This document shows, in pieces, positions 20,101 through 31,790 of a DNA stretch of 64,000 bases. The stretch covers positions 1-64,000 of the forward strand of contig JAURVB010013997.1 in the NCBI GenBank assembly GCA_033002965.1, written 5' to 3'. The notes below the pieces were generated by a model, which was not told where the DNA came from, did not search any database, and was given only the letters and a program-made list of their open reading frames with translations. Origin of the DNA: Piper betle. Taxonomy: Eukaryota > Streptophyta > Magnoliopsida > Piperales > Piperaceae. A program made the translations under genes and the position numbers. Positions within the stretch are counted from its first letter, which is position 1; every line of letters begins with the position of its first letter.

Positions 20101-21078
20101 GAAATGTATGTTATCCATGCAAATTAGGAAAAGAAGCTTAATAATGGTGGCAGTTTAAACTAAAGTTACTTTCTGGTATTTCATAGTGTGAATAGACTCT
20201 ACATGGCCTCTCTTAGAATATGCTTTATCATGGAATAATGACTTCTTCTGACAATAAATTGTTTTTTACGTGTAGTGGGTCAATGATGTTGGAGGATATG
20301 AATGCCTTGGAGAGAAGCTTATCAAAGGGATAAATCATGTGAAGCTTCCGACATTTGTTCCACCGAAGGTAGCATATGATTTCAGTGTCACTATGTCCGT
20401 AGAGTTCAAAGGTTTTATCAAACAGAAATGCATTTTTGACTTGTAACCTGTCCAATATTTTTATATCAATACGAGTTTCTTTAGACTGGAGCTCCTCTGA
20501 AATTCTACTAGTGCAGAATTTAGTCTACGGGGGCGCATCTGACACTATCATTTGTTCTATTTTTTTTGCTGGGTGAAAACAATTTGTCTGACAGGGTTCA
20601 CAATTTTGGCCATCCTTTAGTCCTGAAACGCTTGTTATATGAGAAGCCTCAGGGCATCAGAATGTTTGGTTTGATGTGGAACCTCAAATCACGACTACAA
20701 TTAGAACTCATAATTAATATTCGTGGGGTAGTAATTTGCTGTAAGACCTTAGAAGTAATATGGCGGTAAGGCCCAATCAGTTTTAACCAAATCACCAACT
20801 TTGTGGTAGTTTTGTTATTTCAAGAATAAGTGGGTTCCCTTATATATGCTTTTCTATTTGTCTACAGCCAACATTAGCCAACATTAGCTATAAGACCTTT
20901 CAGCAGATTATTTTCCATATTCATGATCTGATACTGAATTTTACATGTTTTATGTGAAATATGAAAACAGCAAACAGTGGAGGTTCTGCTCGAGTCGGGG
21001 CATTCTCTTGTCAAAGAACAGGAATTGGTTATGAATAACAAACTTTCAAAGCAGTACATGAAGAACGTTGACGATTAG
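14184..21078 (+). CDS. Rubisco-activase-like AAA+ ATPase, predicted chloroplast protein, 12 exons
   Basis: Exons read by eye: 14184-14535, 14647-14732, 15268-15277, 15652-15714, 15892-16005, 16146-16207, 16597-16651, 16728-16929, 19509-19615, 19748-19803, 20276-20368, 20971-21078. They total 1308 nt and encode 435 residues without a stop; every intron is GT...AG. The N-terminus is Ser/Pro/Arg-rich like a transit peptide (a second in-frame ATG lies at 14232). Key parts: DIVFDYRQKV, Walker A GGKGQGKS (exon 5), Walker B region LMINDIDAG (exon 7), NNQIVVGTLMNLADNPTR and sensor-type IFTGNDFSTLYAPL (exon 8), RDGRMDKFYW, and a C-terminus ending KNVDD. This matches the activase-like paralogue found alongside true Rubisco activase in plants. 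Activase remodels inhibited Rubisco using ATP; the activity of this paralogue is inferred. Exon 3 is only 10 nt. Intron 8 is about 2.6 kb. Confidence 0.93.
16930..19508 (+). other. Long intron 8 of the activase-like gene
   Basis: A 2.58-kb intron beginning GTTTGT and ending AATCAG. It is AT-rich. Around 17715-17845 it has loosely repeated AGATAGACTC-type words, and around 17500-17640, 18240-18330 and 18840-19020 there are GAGAT/ATCTC-rich patches that may be decayed repeats. No coding potential recognised; a 67-codon frame at 18837 is not supported. Confidence 0.5.
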
Positions 21079-21350
21079 AGAATGCTACAGGAGTTTTGCA
21101 TATACATATTAATGGTGCTCCTAGGAATCAACCATTAAGGAAAATCATTTTCAAGGAAGACTTTTGTTCTGGCCTTCTGTAATTTTGAAGCTTAAATGAT
21201 GATGAGTTCATTTATTCTTGAAGAGTCCTATGTGCCACAACATGTAGAGAAAAGAGAAAGTGTTATGATAAAAGAAAATTGTGAAGTAGATACATAAAGT
21301 TCTATGCAGAAGTACATTGTAACATGGATGTAACAATGAATTTTCATTTG
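21079..21350 (+). other. 3' UTR and downstream of the activase-like gene
   Basis: AT-rich sequence after the TAG at 21076-21078, including AATAAAT-like words. It passes into the NBS-LRR relic; the transcript end cannot be fixed. Confidence 0.4.
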
Positions 21351-22191
21351 TTCTGGCCGTTCGCGGCGGTACAGCCTGTATCATCCACCTCAACACCCGT
21401 TGCCACATATCCAAGCAGTCGAAGGCATCAAGCACCAAGTGAATAGCATAAGCACTAGCTGAAGAACATCTCCGAGAAGAAAGAAAGACCTTGCTTTTTA
21501 GAAACAAAGTGCAATGACAGCATACCGAGGCTATCATCGTTTTCTATGGGCCCTCGCCTTACGATTCCACTCTTGCTGGGTGAATATGAGTTGGCGGGCA
21601 TTGAGAACCCCAAAGAGGATTTTATTACAATGCTAGTTGAAGGAGGATCCAAATTGGCTGTCATCCCAGTTCTCGGAATGGGTGGCTTGGGCAAGACAAC
21701 TTTAGCTCGGAAAGTTTACGAGAATAAAAAAGTCGGCTATGGATCACTGTTTCCCACACTTGACATCAACACTATCCTTAGAAACATGATCGTGGAGTTT
21801 CACAAAACCAGCAATGAGCCAGCTCCAGAAGGCATCGTGACCATTGATGACTCTGTATTCTTGGCTCAATCAGTGAAATCGTATATACGAGGAAAGAGGT
21901 ATGTACAGTCTGTAGGCTATGTTTGGCAGGTAATCGTTTGGGAGAATTTCATTCATATCCTACCTGAAAATTGTTTTGCCCGTAGAGTAATTGCCACAAC
22001 TCGCAATCGTGAGGTTCCAAACTTTAGTGCTAGACTAAATGGAAATCACTATGAGCTCCAAATATTATCAAGGAGCTTGTTTTGTAAAAAACGTATTCAG
22101 ATCGACTACTGAGGAGGGGAAATTTATGTCGCAATATATTGAAGATAATGTGGAGGTATTGTTGAGCCCTCACCTAAGCTCTGATACCACT

Positions 22192-22400
22192 TGTTGGGCC
22201 CTTTGGGCCTCTACCCAAGCTCTCAAATCACTGTTGGGCTCTTTGGGCTCTTAAAAAGACTTTAAATAACTAAAGGAAATTCGCAATAGGTGTCACAAGT
22301 CTCTCTTAATCTAAAAGTTAGCTCAAGGAATAAGACTTTCCCATTAACCTATATACAAGTCACCAATAACCTCTATGACCGATGTGAGATAAATTCAACA
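22192..22400 (-). repeat. 3' LTR of the TRIM-like element
   Basis: TGTTGGGCC...TTCAACA on the plus strand. On the minus strand it begins TGTTGAATTTATCTCACATC, preceded by a purine-rich tract. Confidence 0.75.
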
Positions 22401-22574
22401 ACTCCCCTTCACATGTCGAACGTGGCCTGAAACCATCATCGTCTGACACAGTCCTATTAAATCAGACGGCACCCACCTGACAAATTCCCCCTCAAATCAT
22501 CAGGTGGAACTCATGAAAGAAACAACAACAATCGGTGTAGGCAAACCTGGCCCGAACTTGGCTCTGATACCACT

Positions 22575-22785
22575 TGTTGGGCCTTTTGGGCCTCCACCCA
22601 AGCTCTAAAACTACTGTTGGGCTCTTTGGGCCCCTAAAAAGTGATTTTAAACAATCAAAAGAAACTTGCAACAGGTGCCACGGACCTCTCTTAATCCAAA
22701 ATCTAGCTCAATGAATAAGGCTTTCCCATTAACCTATATACAAGTCACTAATAACCTCTACGACCGACGTGAGATAAACCCAGTA
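22575..22785 (-). repeat. 5' LTR of the TRIM-like element
   Basis: Same repeat as 22192-22400. The outer terminus is changed (the minus strand begins TACTGGG where the partner has TGTTGAA). The primer site lies at 22561-22572. Confidence 0.75.
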
Positions 22786-22920
22786 GGTATGCCATTGGCA
22801 ACTATCACCATTGTTGGGCTCCAGCAAGCGCAGCCAGAGCATGACCCAACTAGAATGGGAGAAAGTCTACCAAAGCCAGAGTTTTATATAAAAAAGTTAA
22901 TTACTTGTAGAAATATTTAA

Positions 22921-23995
22921 AAAATATTAGAAGAGTAGAAACTAAATATAACATTCTCACATGTTCATTATAAACAAAATCATCAATATCTTCTCATTCT
23001 TCAATATTCATTGTTTCAAACAAATTTTATAATGAACTTATTTGTTTCTCTACAAATAAAAAATTTAGTAGGAAGAGAAGAACATATCTTAAAAAATATA
23101 TCAAAAATAAAAAATACATAGATATAAAATCTGAATTACCTTTATATTCACTTTTCAACTAATTTTGGGTACATATTAAAACTTTGAGTGTTTTTGAACT
23201 CAAACTATTCCTAACTGAGCCAACTATTTATTCTCTAATACTAAATGACTATTTGGAGGAGACAATTAATATAGGAATGACTAAAACATCTGAAATAATT
23301 TTTCTCAAAATAGGATATTTTACTATTTCAATCTCCTCTATGATAATATATCAAATTGCTCATCTACTCCATCCACAAAAGAAATAGTTAGTTTATCTAA
23401 ATAATTCTTCGAATCAGTTTGTGTTGACTTTTTTATATGACATTTTAAAATCAACTTACTTAGTCTTTGCAATCTCTTACTTAAACTTCTAATAAGACAA
23501 ATAATTAATAAATTTTTAATTCCAATAGAAGGCTTGTTTAACACACATCTAGCCATGATTTTACATCAATATTATTTTTTAAATTTTCCCACTATAATAT
23601 AATATTTTTTTATTCAAATATTTTTTTTAAAAAAGTGATTTTAATTTTTATACTAATTGACATGAGAGAAACTAGGAAAAATATAAGAGATAACGATTAT
23701 ATAAATGAGATATAGTTGTTTGTGAGAAAAAATAATATTTATAATGAAAAAATAATTAGATAATAAAATAAATATGAGATGAAAATAATTTTTTATATTA
23801 ACTAAATTTTGACCGTGTCCGACTGTAATTGACTTGACCGAAGAATTTTGACTATAAACAACCGACTTTTTGTCTGAGGTTAAGTGGACAAACATGAACA
23901 ATGCCTTATCCTATATTTGACCAACCTACGCTCACCCCTATATGTGGTGGCCGGCGGAGCTCTATATGAATATAGCCTTTGATAACATGAATAAA
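22921..23995. other. AT-rich insert-like stretch inside the NBS-LRR relic
   Basis: Separates the GLPL part of the NBS domain from its winged-helix part, so it is probably a further insertion. It is very AT-rich. Small frames (23184, 23338, 23653) have no recognisable domain. No terminal repeats could be fixed. Confidence 0.4.
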
Positions 23996-25425
23996 ATACT
24001 TTTGATTAGCTACGATAATCTCCCACACCATCTCAAGCTCTGTTTTATTGCTCTCTTTTTCCAGGGGATTATTATATCATTAGAAGTATGATTGCTCAAA
24101 TGTGAGTGGCTGAGGGTTTTGTAAAACCAATAATTGGTATGTCTTTGGAAGAGGCTTCAATATCTTGTGTTGAAGAGCTTGTGAGGAGAAGTTTGATCCA
24201 AGTTTTTACACATTTTGACGATGGCACTGGAATGGAGAATTTTTGTTTTGCATGATCTGATGCGCGAATTTATAATTTCAAAATCCATGATACAAAATTT
24301 TGTAAATATCTTCCTATGCCATGAAAGGGAATTACCAGATAAAGTTCTTCGTTTATCAATTCACAAAACACAAAGGATCTAAGATGCATGGGATCCTTTT
24401 TTTGTTCGCACTCTAACCATTTTTGACGGCATGCAAGGCCTTCAACTCTCAAGGTTCAAGAGGTTGAAAGTCTTGAGGCTTATGGCTTGCCAATTCAATC
24501 ATTTTCCGATGACATTGTTAATCTCTTCCATTTGAGGTACTCAAGTTTGTGGAGGACAAAGATAGAGGTGATTCCAAATTCGATAAAGAAGTTGAGGTGG
24601 TTACAAACTTTTGATGTGAAAAAGCTACCGAAGGGGATATTAAATTGACAGAAATTGGTGCATATAATTGCTAGTAAGGTTAGGGTCATATGGATATTTT
24701 GACTCGGTGATTATCCCAATTGCAATTGGGAAGTTAAAGTTTGAGAAAGTATGTAATTTTGGATGGCTATCATCATCTCAGAGAATTGGGAAGGTTGATT
24801 CAACTCAGGGAAGGTGGCTGTTGCAATTGAGAGAGGTGAGGGTGTAGAACACCTATGTGCTTCTATAAATTACATGAAGCAACTCGAGTCACTAGGCTTG
24901 CGTATAAAAGATTTGATGAACATTTTCGATGCAAATTTACCTTTGGCATCATCCCTAACACTAAAACACCTCTCCTCAAGGGCAACTCTCCGCTCATTGA
25001 CATTAGATATAATTGAGTCATTTGAAAGCACATGCAATTAGTATTAACCAGTTCTAGATTGAGTGTTGTAAGCTTTAGGGTGCTTCAATAGTTGCCCAAT
25101 TTGTTGGATCTCAACCTGCACTTTGATTTATAATGGCGAGGTGTTATGCTTTGAAGTTGGGAGCTTTTACAAACTCAATTGGTTGAGATTGGTAGATTTG
25201 TTCCATCTAATTCATGCGAAGACTGAACAATGAGTTGTGCCTCAATTGCGAAGGTTAATGATTGGATGTTGCCACAATTCCAAGTGGGATTGAACACCTA
25301 AATTTCTCAAAATTGCTTTGTCTTTATAGTATGCCCAAGGAACTGACGGACAAGATTTGAAAAGATGAAGGTGAAGATTGGAACAAAGTGAAGCACATCT
25401 CTGATATCGTTGTTTTGATTTGAAC

Positions 25426-25769
25426 TCTCTAACTACTAGAAACTTGCGTTTGTGTTTTTTTTTTTTTTGTTTTGTTTTTGCTATTTTTTGCTTTTTTTTC
25501 GTTTGGCTTTAGAAGTAGGAATTATTGGATAGTAAGTAATGACTACTACATTTGCTAGTTCTTGATCATTTGTCCTCTTCACCTATTTGTTTTTTCTTTT
25601 CCGTGTTTCTGTTGGCTGTAAAGGGATGGAATGTAAGAAAGTTGTATGATTGATATTTGAAAATAACAATATATATAGAGAGAATATAACCAACAATTCT
25701 TTTACCAATAGACAATTTGAATAACTTGAGTACTTGATATAAAAACGTACATAAAAGGGTATTTAGACC
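25426..25769. other. Intergenic, no gene seen
   Basis: T-rich sequence downstream of the NBS-LRR relic, including an uninterrupted T run near 25456. Nothing recognised. Confidence 0.4.
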
Positions 25770-26053
25770 TTTGAGAGCGTCTAATACATTTCACAAACCT
25801 CAACAACTTTCAATGTAACTTTACAAATTTGTTGTTTACATATGAAGACGAAATTAATAAGTTAGGCTTAGTTTTCAACATCCACGTTTAATCCTAATTT
25901 CTTCTCTTTGATCAAGCCGAACATATCTCAAATTTTATTAAAGACACCAACAACAAGAGCCTTAGTGAAAATATTCGCTACTTGATCTTAAGATTTGACA
26001 TAATGAAGCTCCACCTCCTTGTGGTTGACATGTTCTCTTATAAAGTGATACTT
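25770..26053 (-). pseudogene. Ty1/copia RNase H 3' fragment
   Basis: On the minus strand, YHFIREHVNHKEVELHYVKS, a stop, then DQVANIFTKALV is the typical end of copia polyprotein RNase H. At its upstream side it is cut off by the sequence starting near 26054. A relic with at least one stop. Confidence 0.7.
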
Positions 26054-29000
26054 TGTATAACACCCTGATTTAGCCCGAGGCCAAGCCGAATCATGATGAT
26101 AGACTTAATGAACTACTTGTGGACTAACTAAAATTGAACTCACGTCGTAGAAGATCTTAACTCTAGGAAGCTTAAGATGGAAAAACCAGTGTGGGGCAAC
26201 TACCACATGCATGCTTCCCTCATACACTAGGAAGAGCTCTAAACTTGAAGTCTGCCAATATGCTCATTTCTAGTTGTAGAAGAGGTACACCCCCGCTACA
26301 ACTAATAGGTTGACTTTAAGAGATGTAATGATCGCTCTTAGTTGTATAAGAGGCACACCCCTGCTACAATAAAAATGTTGAACTTGAATCATATGAATAA
26401 GCAGGTTCTTATACTTAAGTTTCAACCTTAAATGTTATATATCTTATTACTTAATGACACAATGCGAAAAGTTAAACAAGTGTCGTGATTACATATTCTA
26501 CATACCCTTAGCGCATGTGTAAAATTAAAATACAGACATCATCAGGTGCCAGGGTATCAAACCCTAACACTTGGTCTTCATGTGAACTCTTTAAAGCTAT
26601 GAAATGTGTGCTCATCAAATCCATGTTTCTTCAATAAGTTCCAGGACATTGATGTCTAGCACCATGTAGAAAACTTGTTAGAATTGCCTCAATGTTTAAC
26701 GCCCCCCATGGCAAGTAGTTAGGAAGGATTCAATAAAGTACTAGCAAACTCATAAGCACCAAAGTCTGAGATTATAGTCATGACCGACCAAAATGTATTA
26801 ACTTTTGGATAATTCCTCATATCAATACATCATACAATACTAGGGAACATATTAAAATACATAACCAAAATACAACACAACAACCACACCCCTGCCTCCC
26901 ACTAGCCATCATATCCTCCCGCCTACGCCGGCCAATGCCAGAGAAACTCATTTACATACATAATAAAAAAACATAAATAATCAAAAGATCATTGAGTCCG
27001 CATGTAACTAGTAAGTAACTAAACTAGCAGATGGACATTGAAACTTCCACGAAAAGACTGAAGCTTCAAGCATAACCATTCACTCGACAAAAAGTACGAG
27101 ATTTAATGTAATACTCTTAGATAAAAGCTAGCATGATAGCACTACACAACATACATATGGACATACCATAAATCATAGAGTTACGCCCTCACATCAACTT
27201 CCATACAACACTCGTCAAGGAACCTGAACGGCAAAAGGGACTAGTTGTTAGTACCGTAAGTTTCAAAAATATGTTGTGTTATGCAGTACCCAATATACCG
27301 TACTACTCTAGGTAGGAGTAGTAGCATGGTCTTTGTATCTCCTTAACTTTGATGACATAAAAATGAAACCCTCATACAAATACTTATAGGACTTGGGTAA
27401 GGAATTTCATAATATACTTGACTGGATCACATAAGTTTAAAAAACCATCAAGGGATCTCAACCTTGAAGTTTTATTAAACATAAAAAATGCTTGGCTAAA
27501 TGGCTTGGTCTTGGTGGGAAATAATAAAATGCCTTTAATACCTACTTAACATGAAAACTATGGCTAAGCCTCGCTCATAGAGTCATGTAGAGAACTCAAG
27601 TACAAGAAAGCCTACAGACGTGGTGAGTAGAGATCCTCAAACTAGTAAGAAAATCTCACTCTGTGAGTCTTAGAATGAAATGAACTAATAAGACACATGA
27701 CATGAGGCAAAGCTTCGAATCATTCAACAACACATAATTACACTAAAACATCCTAATTAAGATAGTTAATTACACTATAATTACTATTAAGTTAATTAAA
27801 TTAAGATGGTAATTAAATTAAGATGGTTTAGGGGTTCACTATGGATTTGCTATGCCGAATCCTAATTGAACCAAAATCTGGAATTCCTGTAACTGCATAA
27901 TTTAGATGGATTTTCTAACTATTTAAATGTACTCTAATTGAGCTTAAAATTTCTGGGCTTATTCCTAATGGGCTAAGGTATAACCCTAATTTTTATTGTT
28001 GTCTTGATCTATGGGCTTACGGGCTAGGCTCACTAACCGAAGTGATAAATTCTAGATTCTATGGGTTTGAGCAAAACACCAATGTTACTGGGATTAGTCA
28101 ATGAGCTTAAAGTGGGCTAAAAATCTCGGGATAAATGCTATGGACTCCTAACACATTGGTTTTGAATCCAGTAAAATATTAGGCCTCAATTGGATCTAGA
28201 AAATGTTAGAGAAATTCTAGAACATTGGTCAATGTAGCTTCGACCTATGTTGGAAGGAAAATTCCTAACAAACTTTATAGTAGTTCAAGCTCTGCATTTT
28301 ACATGGGAGAAGCAGGCTTCTAAAAGAACAACCTGGTAAAATTTCATCAAATTGTATGTATGAAAACTCCACAAACCAATTTTGAAAATGGAAGATAGAG
28401 ATTAGGTCAAACCTGGCCTCTCTGCAAATTCCAGAAAAGATAAATATTTAGCTATACAAACGAGATCAAACAATGATCAAATTTGGTATATTACAAGTAG
28501 ACAATTATTACAACATTATTTAATTTTATCATGATTTTAACAAGTTTCCTTCCAGTTGGTTTCACTTAACCAAAGTCGCCCATTGTCACTATCTACAACA
28601 CAACAGTGAGCTTAGTCATTAAGTAGTAATGATGTTCATGCCCTAAATGACGTCCATTTAGTGAGAAATTTTTTAGTGTTTAGCTAGCCCCTAATCTACA
28701 ATACAACAAAAGAATTCGAGCAACATGCATCACCACAAGATATAAAAAAATCAAGCAACATGCATGACAGATCTGTAATAGTTATAGAACACCCTAAGCA
28801 TGACATTTTATCGACATTTATAGCATGAAATGGGTACGGAAAATAAACATAATATACATGCATGCAAAGCTACGGATGTCAAGATTAATATTCAGCAAAA
28901 ATCACATATTTTGAATATCATATGAGTTCTATAGATCAAATCTAAGTAAGCTTGGTCAAAACAGAACAAGCAAACGTCCATGCAAGCTTGAACATGGCAT

Positions 29001-29090
29001 AACTCACTGCATACATGCAAGATCAAACGACTAGAAAACCAAAGCTACAGCCTACAGCAAGAAAAACACAACAAACAACATATTTCAGAT
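26054..29090. other. Uncharacterised gene-free 3 kb, LTR-like left edge
   Basis: The left edge TGTATAACACCCTGATTTAG resembles the start of many plant gypsy LTRs (TGTAACACCC) and abruptly truncates a copia fragment, so this looks like an inserted element. It has an internal duplicated phrase, CTAGTTGTAGAAGAGG near 26270 and a similar TTAGTTGTATAAGAGG near 26338. No coding region, primer site or matching right terminus was found. Confidence 0.35.
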
Positions 29091-30272
29091 TTTGATAATG
29101 AAATATTAAATCATGTTGTTTGTATGAAAAATTGCTCAAGATAAGGTTCGGTTTAAGTAAAGCAAGTTAATTCATTGTTCAATTACATTTGGATTAATTC
29201 GGAAATGTGGTGAAATTTTGGATTATGTTTGGACTTGGTCTTAAATTTTGTTAGACATGAAGCTGGTTTCGGTCATGATGTCTTGGACTTAGACAGTGAC
29301 TAAAGTTTCGGTGGAACCTTGAAACTAGAATAACAATGAGGAGCCTTAAACTTCAAATGTATTTATTTGAATTAAACTTGAGAGGGAAATTTGTATGAGA
29401 GTTTGGAGGAGCATACTCCTCGTTAATGATCAAGTGATTGGATGATGCACAAAAGATATGGACTTATGTGGCTATATAAAGGGCCTAGTGTAAAATGAAA
29501 AAAGGATATCTATCTGAACATGCAATAAAGATTGAAGTTTTCTAAAGTGAAAGTAAATTTGGAAAGAAGGCTGAAAGTTTCATTTGGTAAGAAGCAAGCT
29601 TTACAATAAAGCTTTATTTTTCATCAACCTTAGTATTTCAAGAGATGAGACTGCAATTAGTTGTTGTATTTGTATCTCTTGAATTTTTATTATAAAAGAT
29701 CATGTTGATCTTTCGAGGACAAGTAGTAAACAAGATTAGGTGTAATCTTTTGTGTGTTTGTGTTTGTGGTTGGGTGATTCTCCGAGTGTAGAGTTAGTGT
29801 GAGTGATTGTAATTGTAAGTGTTCGGTTTGGCTTGTGAAGTTAAACTTGAAGTCAAGGGGTAAAGGATAAGTGTGTCTTGTGAAGTTGACTCGAGGTTGA
29901 GTGCTGTGAAGGACAAGTAGATTGCAAAACACTTGGATCTTGCTTGGTGAAGGATAAGTGATTATAACACTTAGGTTGTAACACTTAAATATTGGCCATA
30001 GTGAAGCATAAAAGACCTACCCATTATGCGGATACGGTGGTGTAGAAGAATGTATGAGTTCAAAACCTCTTAAAAAACTTCTTATGTTTGTTTTATTGTC
30101 CTTATTCTATTTGCTTTGATTGGTTTCGGCTCATATACAAATCTTTACAACTTATATGGTTTGATTTAGATTGAAAACACTTGTGATTGTTTGTGTATAG
30201 TCACTATATTTTTGTTGAATATCTTCATATGTAAAGATCCTTGGTTAAGTGTTTTAGTTATTCTACAACATA
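29091..30272 (+). other. LTR/leader-like region upstream of copia relic
   Basis: No coding frame recognised. AACCTCTTAAAAAACTT at 30064-30080 resembles AACCTCTTGAAAAACTT at 43457-43473, which suggests matching LTR tails on either side of the copia relic. This is weak support for a 5' LTR ending near 30.1-30.2 kb. Confidence 0.3.
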
Positions 30273-31790
30273 GTGAAATCCTTTTCAGAAGAATCTTCTG
30301 ATATGATCTTTGATGAATTCAAAATCATTGAGGAATTGAAAGTTGATTATGATGAGAAACAAGATGAAACAGTTGTGAAAATTTATACTCCTTCCCTAGA
30401 ACCTAGTAAAGAAGAATCTAAAAAAGAGTTAGAATTTCATAAAGACCACCCAAAGGAGTTAGTGATTGGATCAACCATCTAAGGTATTCAAACATGGTCT
30501 AGATTGAATCTTTTAAACTCGCATTGGACCTTTCCATCTTAAGTTGAGCTAAAGAACTTGAAGCAAGCCAAAAGAAAGAGAGTTGGTTGCTTTTCATGCA
30601 AGAAAAGCTCAACCAATTCAAAAGGAATGAAGTATAGACCTTTCTTCCACCTCCTTAAGATCATCCCATCGTTGCCACAAAAAGGATCTTTAAGAATAAG
30701 TTGGATGAACATGGTGATGAGAACAAAGCAAGACTAGTTGCACAAGAATATAGCGAATAGGAGGGGGATGAACTACGGAGAAATACTTGTTCTTGTGGCT
30801 AGGCTTGACTCCATCTAGATGCTACTTGCTTTTGCCTGCTACCACAACTTCACCTTTCAACAAATGAATGTCAAGAGTGCATTCTTAAATGCTACATCAA
30901 GGAAGAATTTTATGTAAAGCAATATCCAGGATTTGAGGACACAAATGATCTCATTCATGTGTACAAACTTAACAATGCCTTGTAAGGTCTCAAACAAGCC
31001 GAAGAGCTTGGTATGAGAGACTTAGCGAGTTTCTCATCTCTCAGGAATTCTCATGTGGGAAGATAGATACCACCTTGTACACCAAGGGATTAAAGGACCA
31101 ACTTTTGGTGGTATAAATCTATGTGAATGATATCATCTTTGGATCTAAAGATACCATGCTTTATGAAGATTTTACCCATCTCATAAGCAAGGACTTTGAA
31201 ATGAGCATGTTGGGTGACTTAAACTTCTTTAAAGACTACAAATCAAGCAAACAAAGGAAGACATCTTCATTAACCAATCAAAGTATGCATTGGAGCTCGT
31301 CAAAAAGTTTGGACTGGAGTGATCTAAGAGCTTACACCGACTCGAAGTTTTCCTGATAAAAAAATGATCGGAAGAGTACTAGTGGAATTTGCTTCTTCCT
31401 TGGATCTTGCCTCTTCTTTGGGTGTCTCTTGGATGTGTAAGAAACAAAGCTCTATTACTCTTTCTATCACCGGAGTAGAATACATTTCGGCCAGACTTGG
31501 ATGTCCCAAATTCTTTGGATGCAACTTACTCTCAAAGACTATGGATTAGAAATGAAGGGGCCACCTCTCTATTATGATATCGCAAGTGCACTTAGTATCA
31601 TCATGAATCTCGTGCTTCACTCTAAGACCAAGTACTTTGAAGTCAAGTACCATTTCATTCGAGAGCATGTTCAAGAATGATATATAGACATTGAATACAT
31701 CCCCACGGACCAACAACTTGGAGGCATTTTCACAAAACCACTTGGGGAAGAAAGGTATACAAAATAAAGGAATGATTTGGGGTTATGCCC
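30273..31790 (+). pseudogene. Ty1/copia polyprotein relic (RT and RNase H)
   Basis: Fragments in order on the plus strand: FKNKLDEHGDENKARLVAQE (near 30690), then QMNVKSAFLN (near 30865), EEFYVKQYPGFEDTNDLIHV, KLNNAL-GLKQAE, VNDIIFGSKDTMLYEDFTHL (31123 on), FEMSMLGDLNFF, NQSMHW, then RNase H pieces FHSRACSRM-like and a typical PTDQQLGGIFTKPLGEE end near 31735. The order matches copia reverse transcriptase to RNase H. Many stops and frameshifts; the catalytic YVDD-type motif reads VND. No integrase or gag recognised. Relic. Confidence 0.75.

Larger units (their letters stand above)
22160..22785 (-). mobile_element. TRIM-like miniature LTR retrotransposon with an extra primer-site tail
   Basis: Two direct repeats of about 210 bp (22192-22400 and 22575-22785) begin TGTTGGGCC on the plus strand; each is preceded by GCTCTGATACCA, the minus-strand tRNA-iMet site. 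Between them lie 174 bp of non-coding internal DNA with a polypurine AAGGGGAGT (minus strand) next to the left LTR. The identical 5-bp duplication GGTAT (22155-22159, 22786-22790) encloses the two LTRs plus 32 bp beyond the left LTR (22160-22191), which contains a second primer site and ends TGTTGAG / CTCAACA. The LTRs differ by about 16% by eye, mostly transitions, so the insertion is old. It cuts the NB-ARC domain just before the GLPL motif. Confidence 0.8.
21355..25425 (+). pseudogene. CNL-type NBS-LRR resistance-gene pseudogene, split by insertions
   Basis: Fragments in order: a coiled-coil tail (NTRCHISKQSK near 21390); an NB-ARC frame 21546-22112 with VIPVLGMGGLGKTTLARKVY (P-loop), a damaged kinase-2 (RYVQSVGYVWQV) and RRVIATTRNREV; then a TRIM-like element at 22160-22785; then the GLPL region (GMPLATITIVG) right after it. 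After an AT-rich gap, the ARC2/winged-helix part follows at about 24005-24290 (LSYDNLPHHLKLCF, VAEGFVKPIIGMSLEEAS, FAHDLMREFII), then decayed leucine-rich repeats to about 25420, ending KDEGEDWNKVKHIS. Multiple stops and frameshifts rule out a working gene. It is paralogous to the relic at 45.7 kb, sharing MIVEFHKTSNEPA. Intact members recognise pathogen effectors in the cell. Confidence 0.88.

Noticed and set aside
22160..22785. Cassandra-type TRIM
   Set aside because: Cassandra LTRs carry a 5S-rRNA-like region; none could be seen in these repeats.
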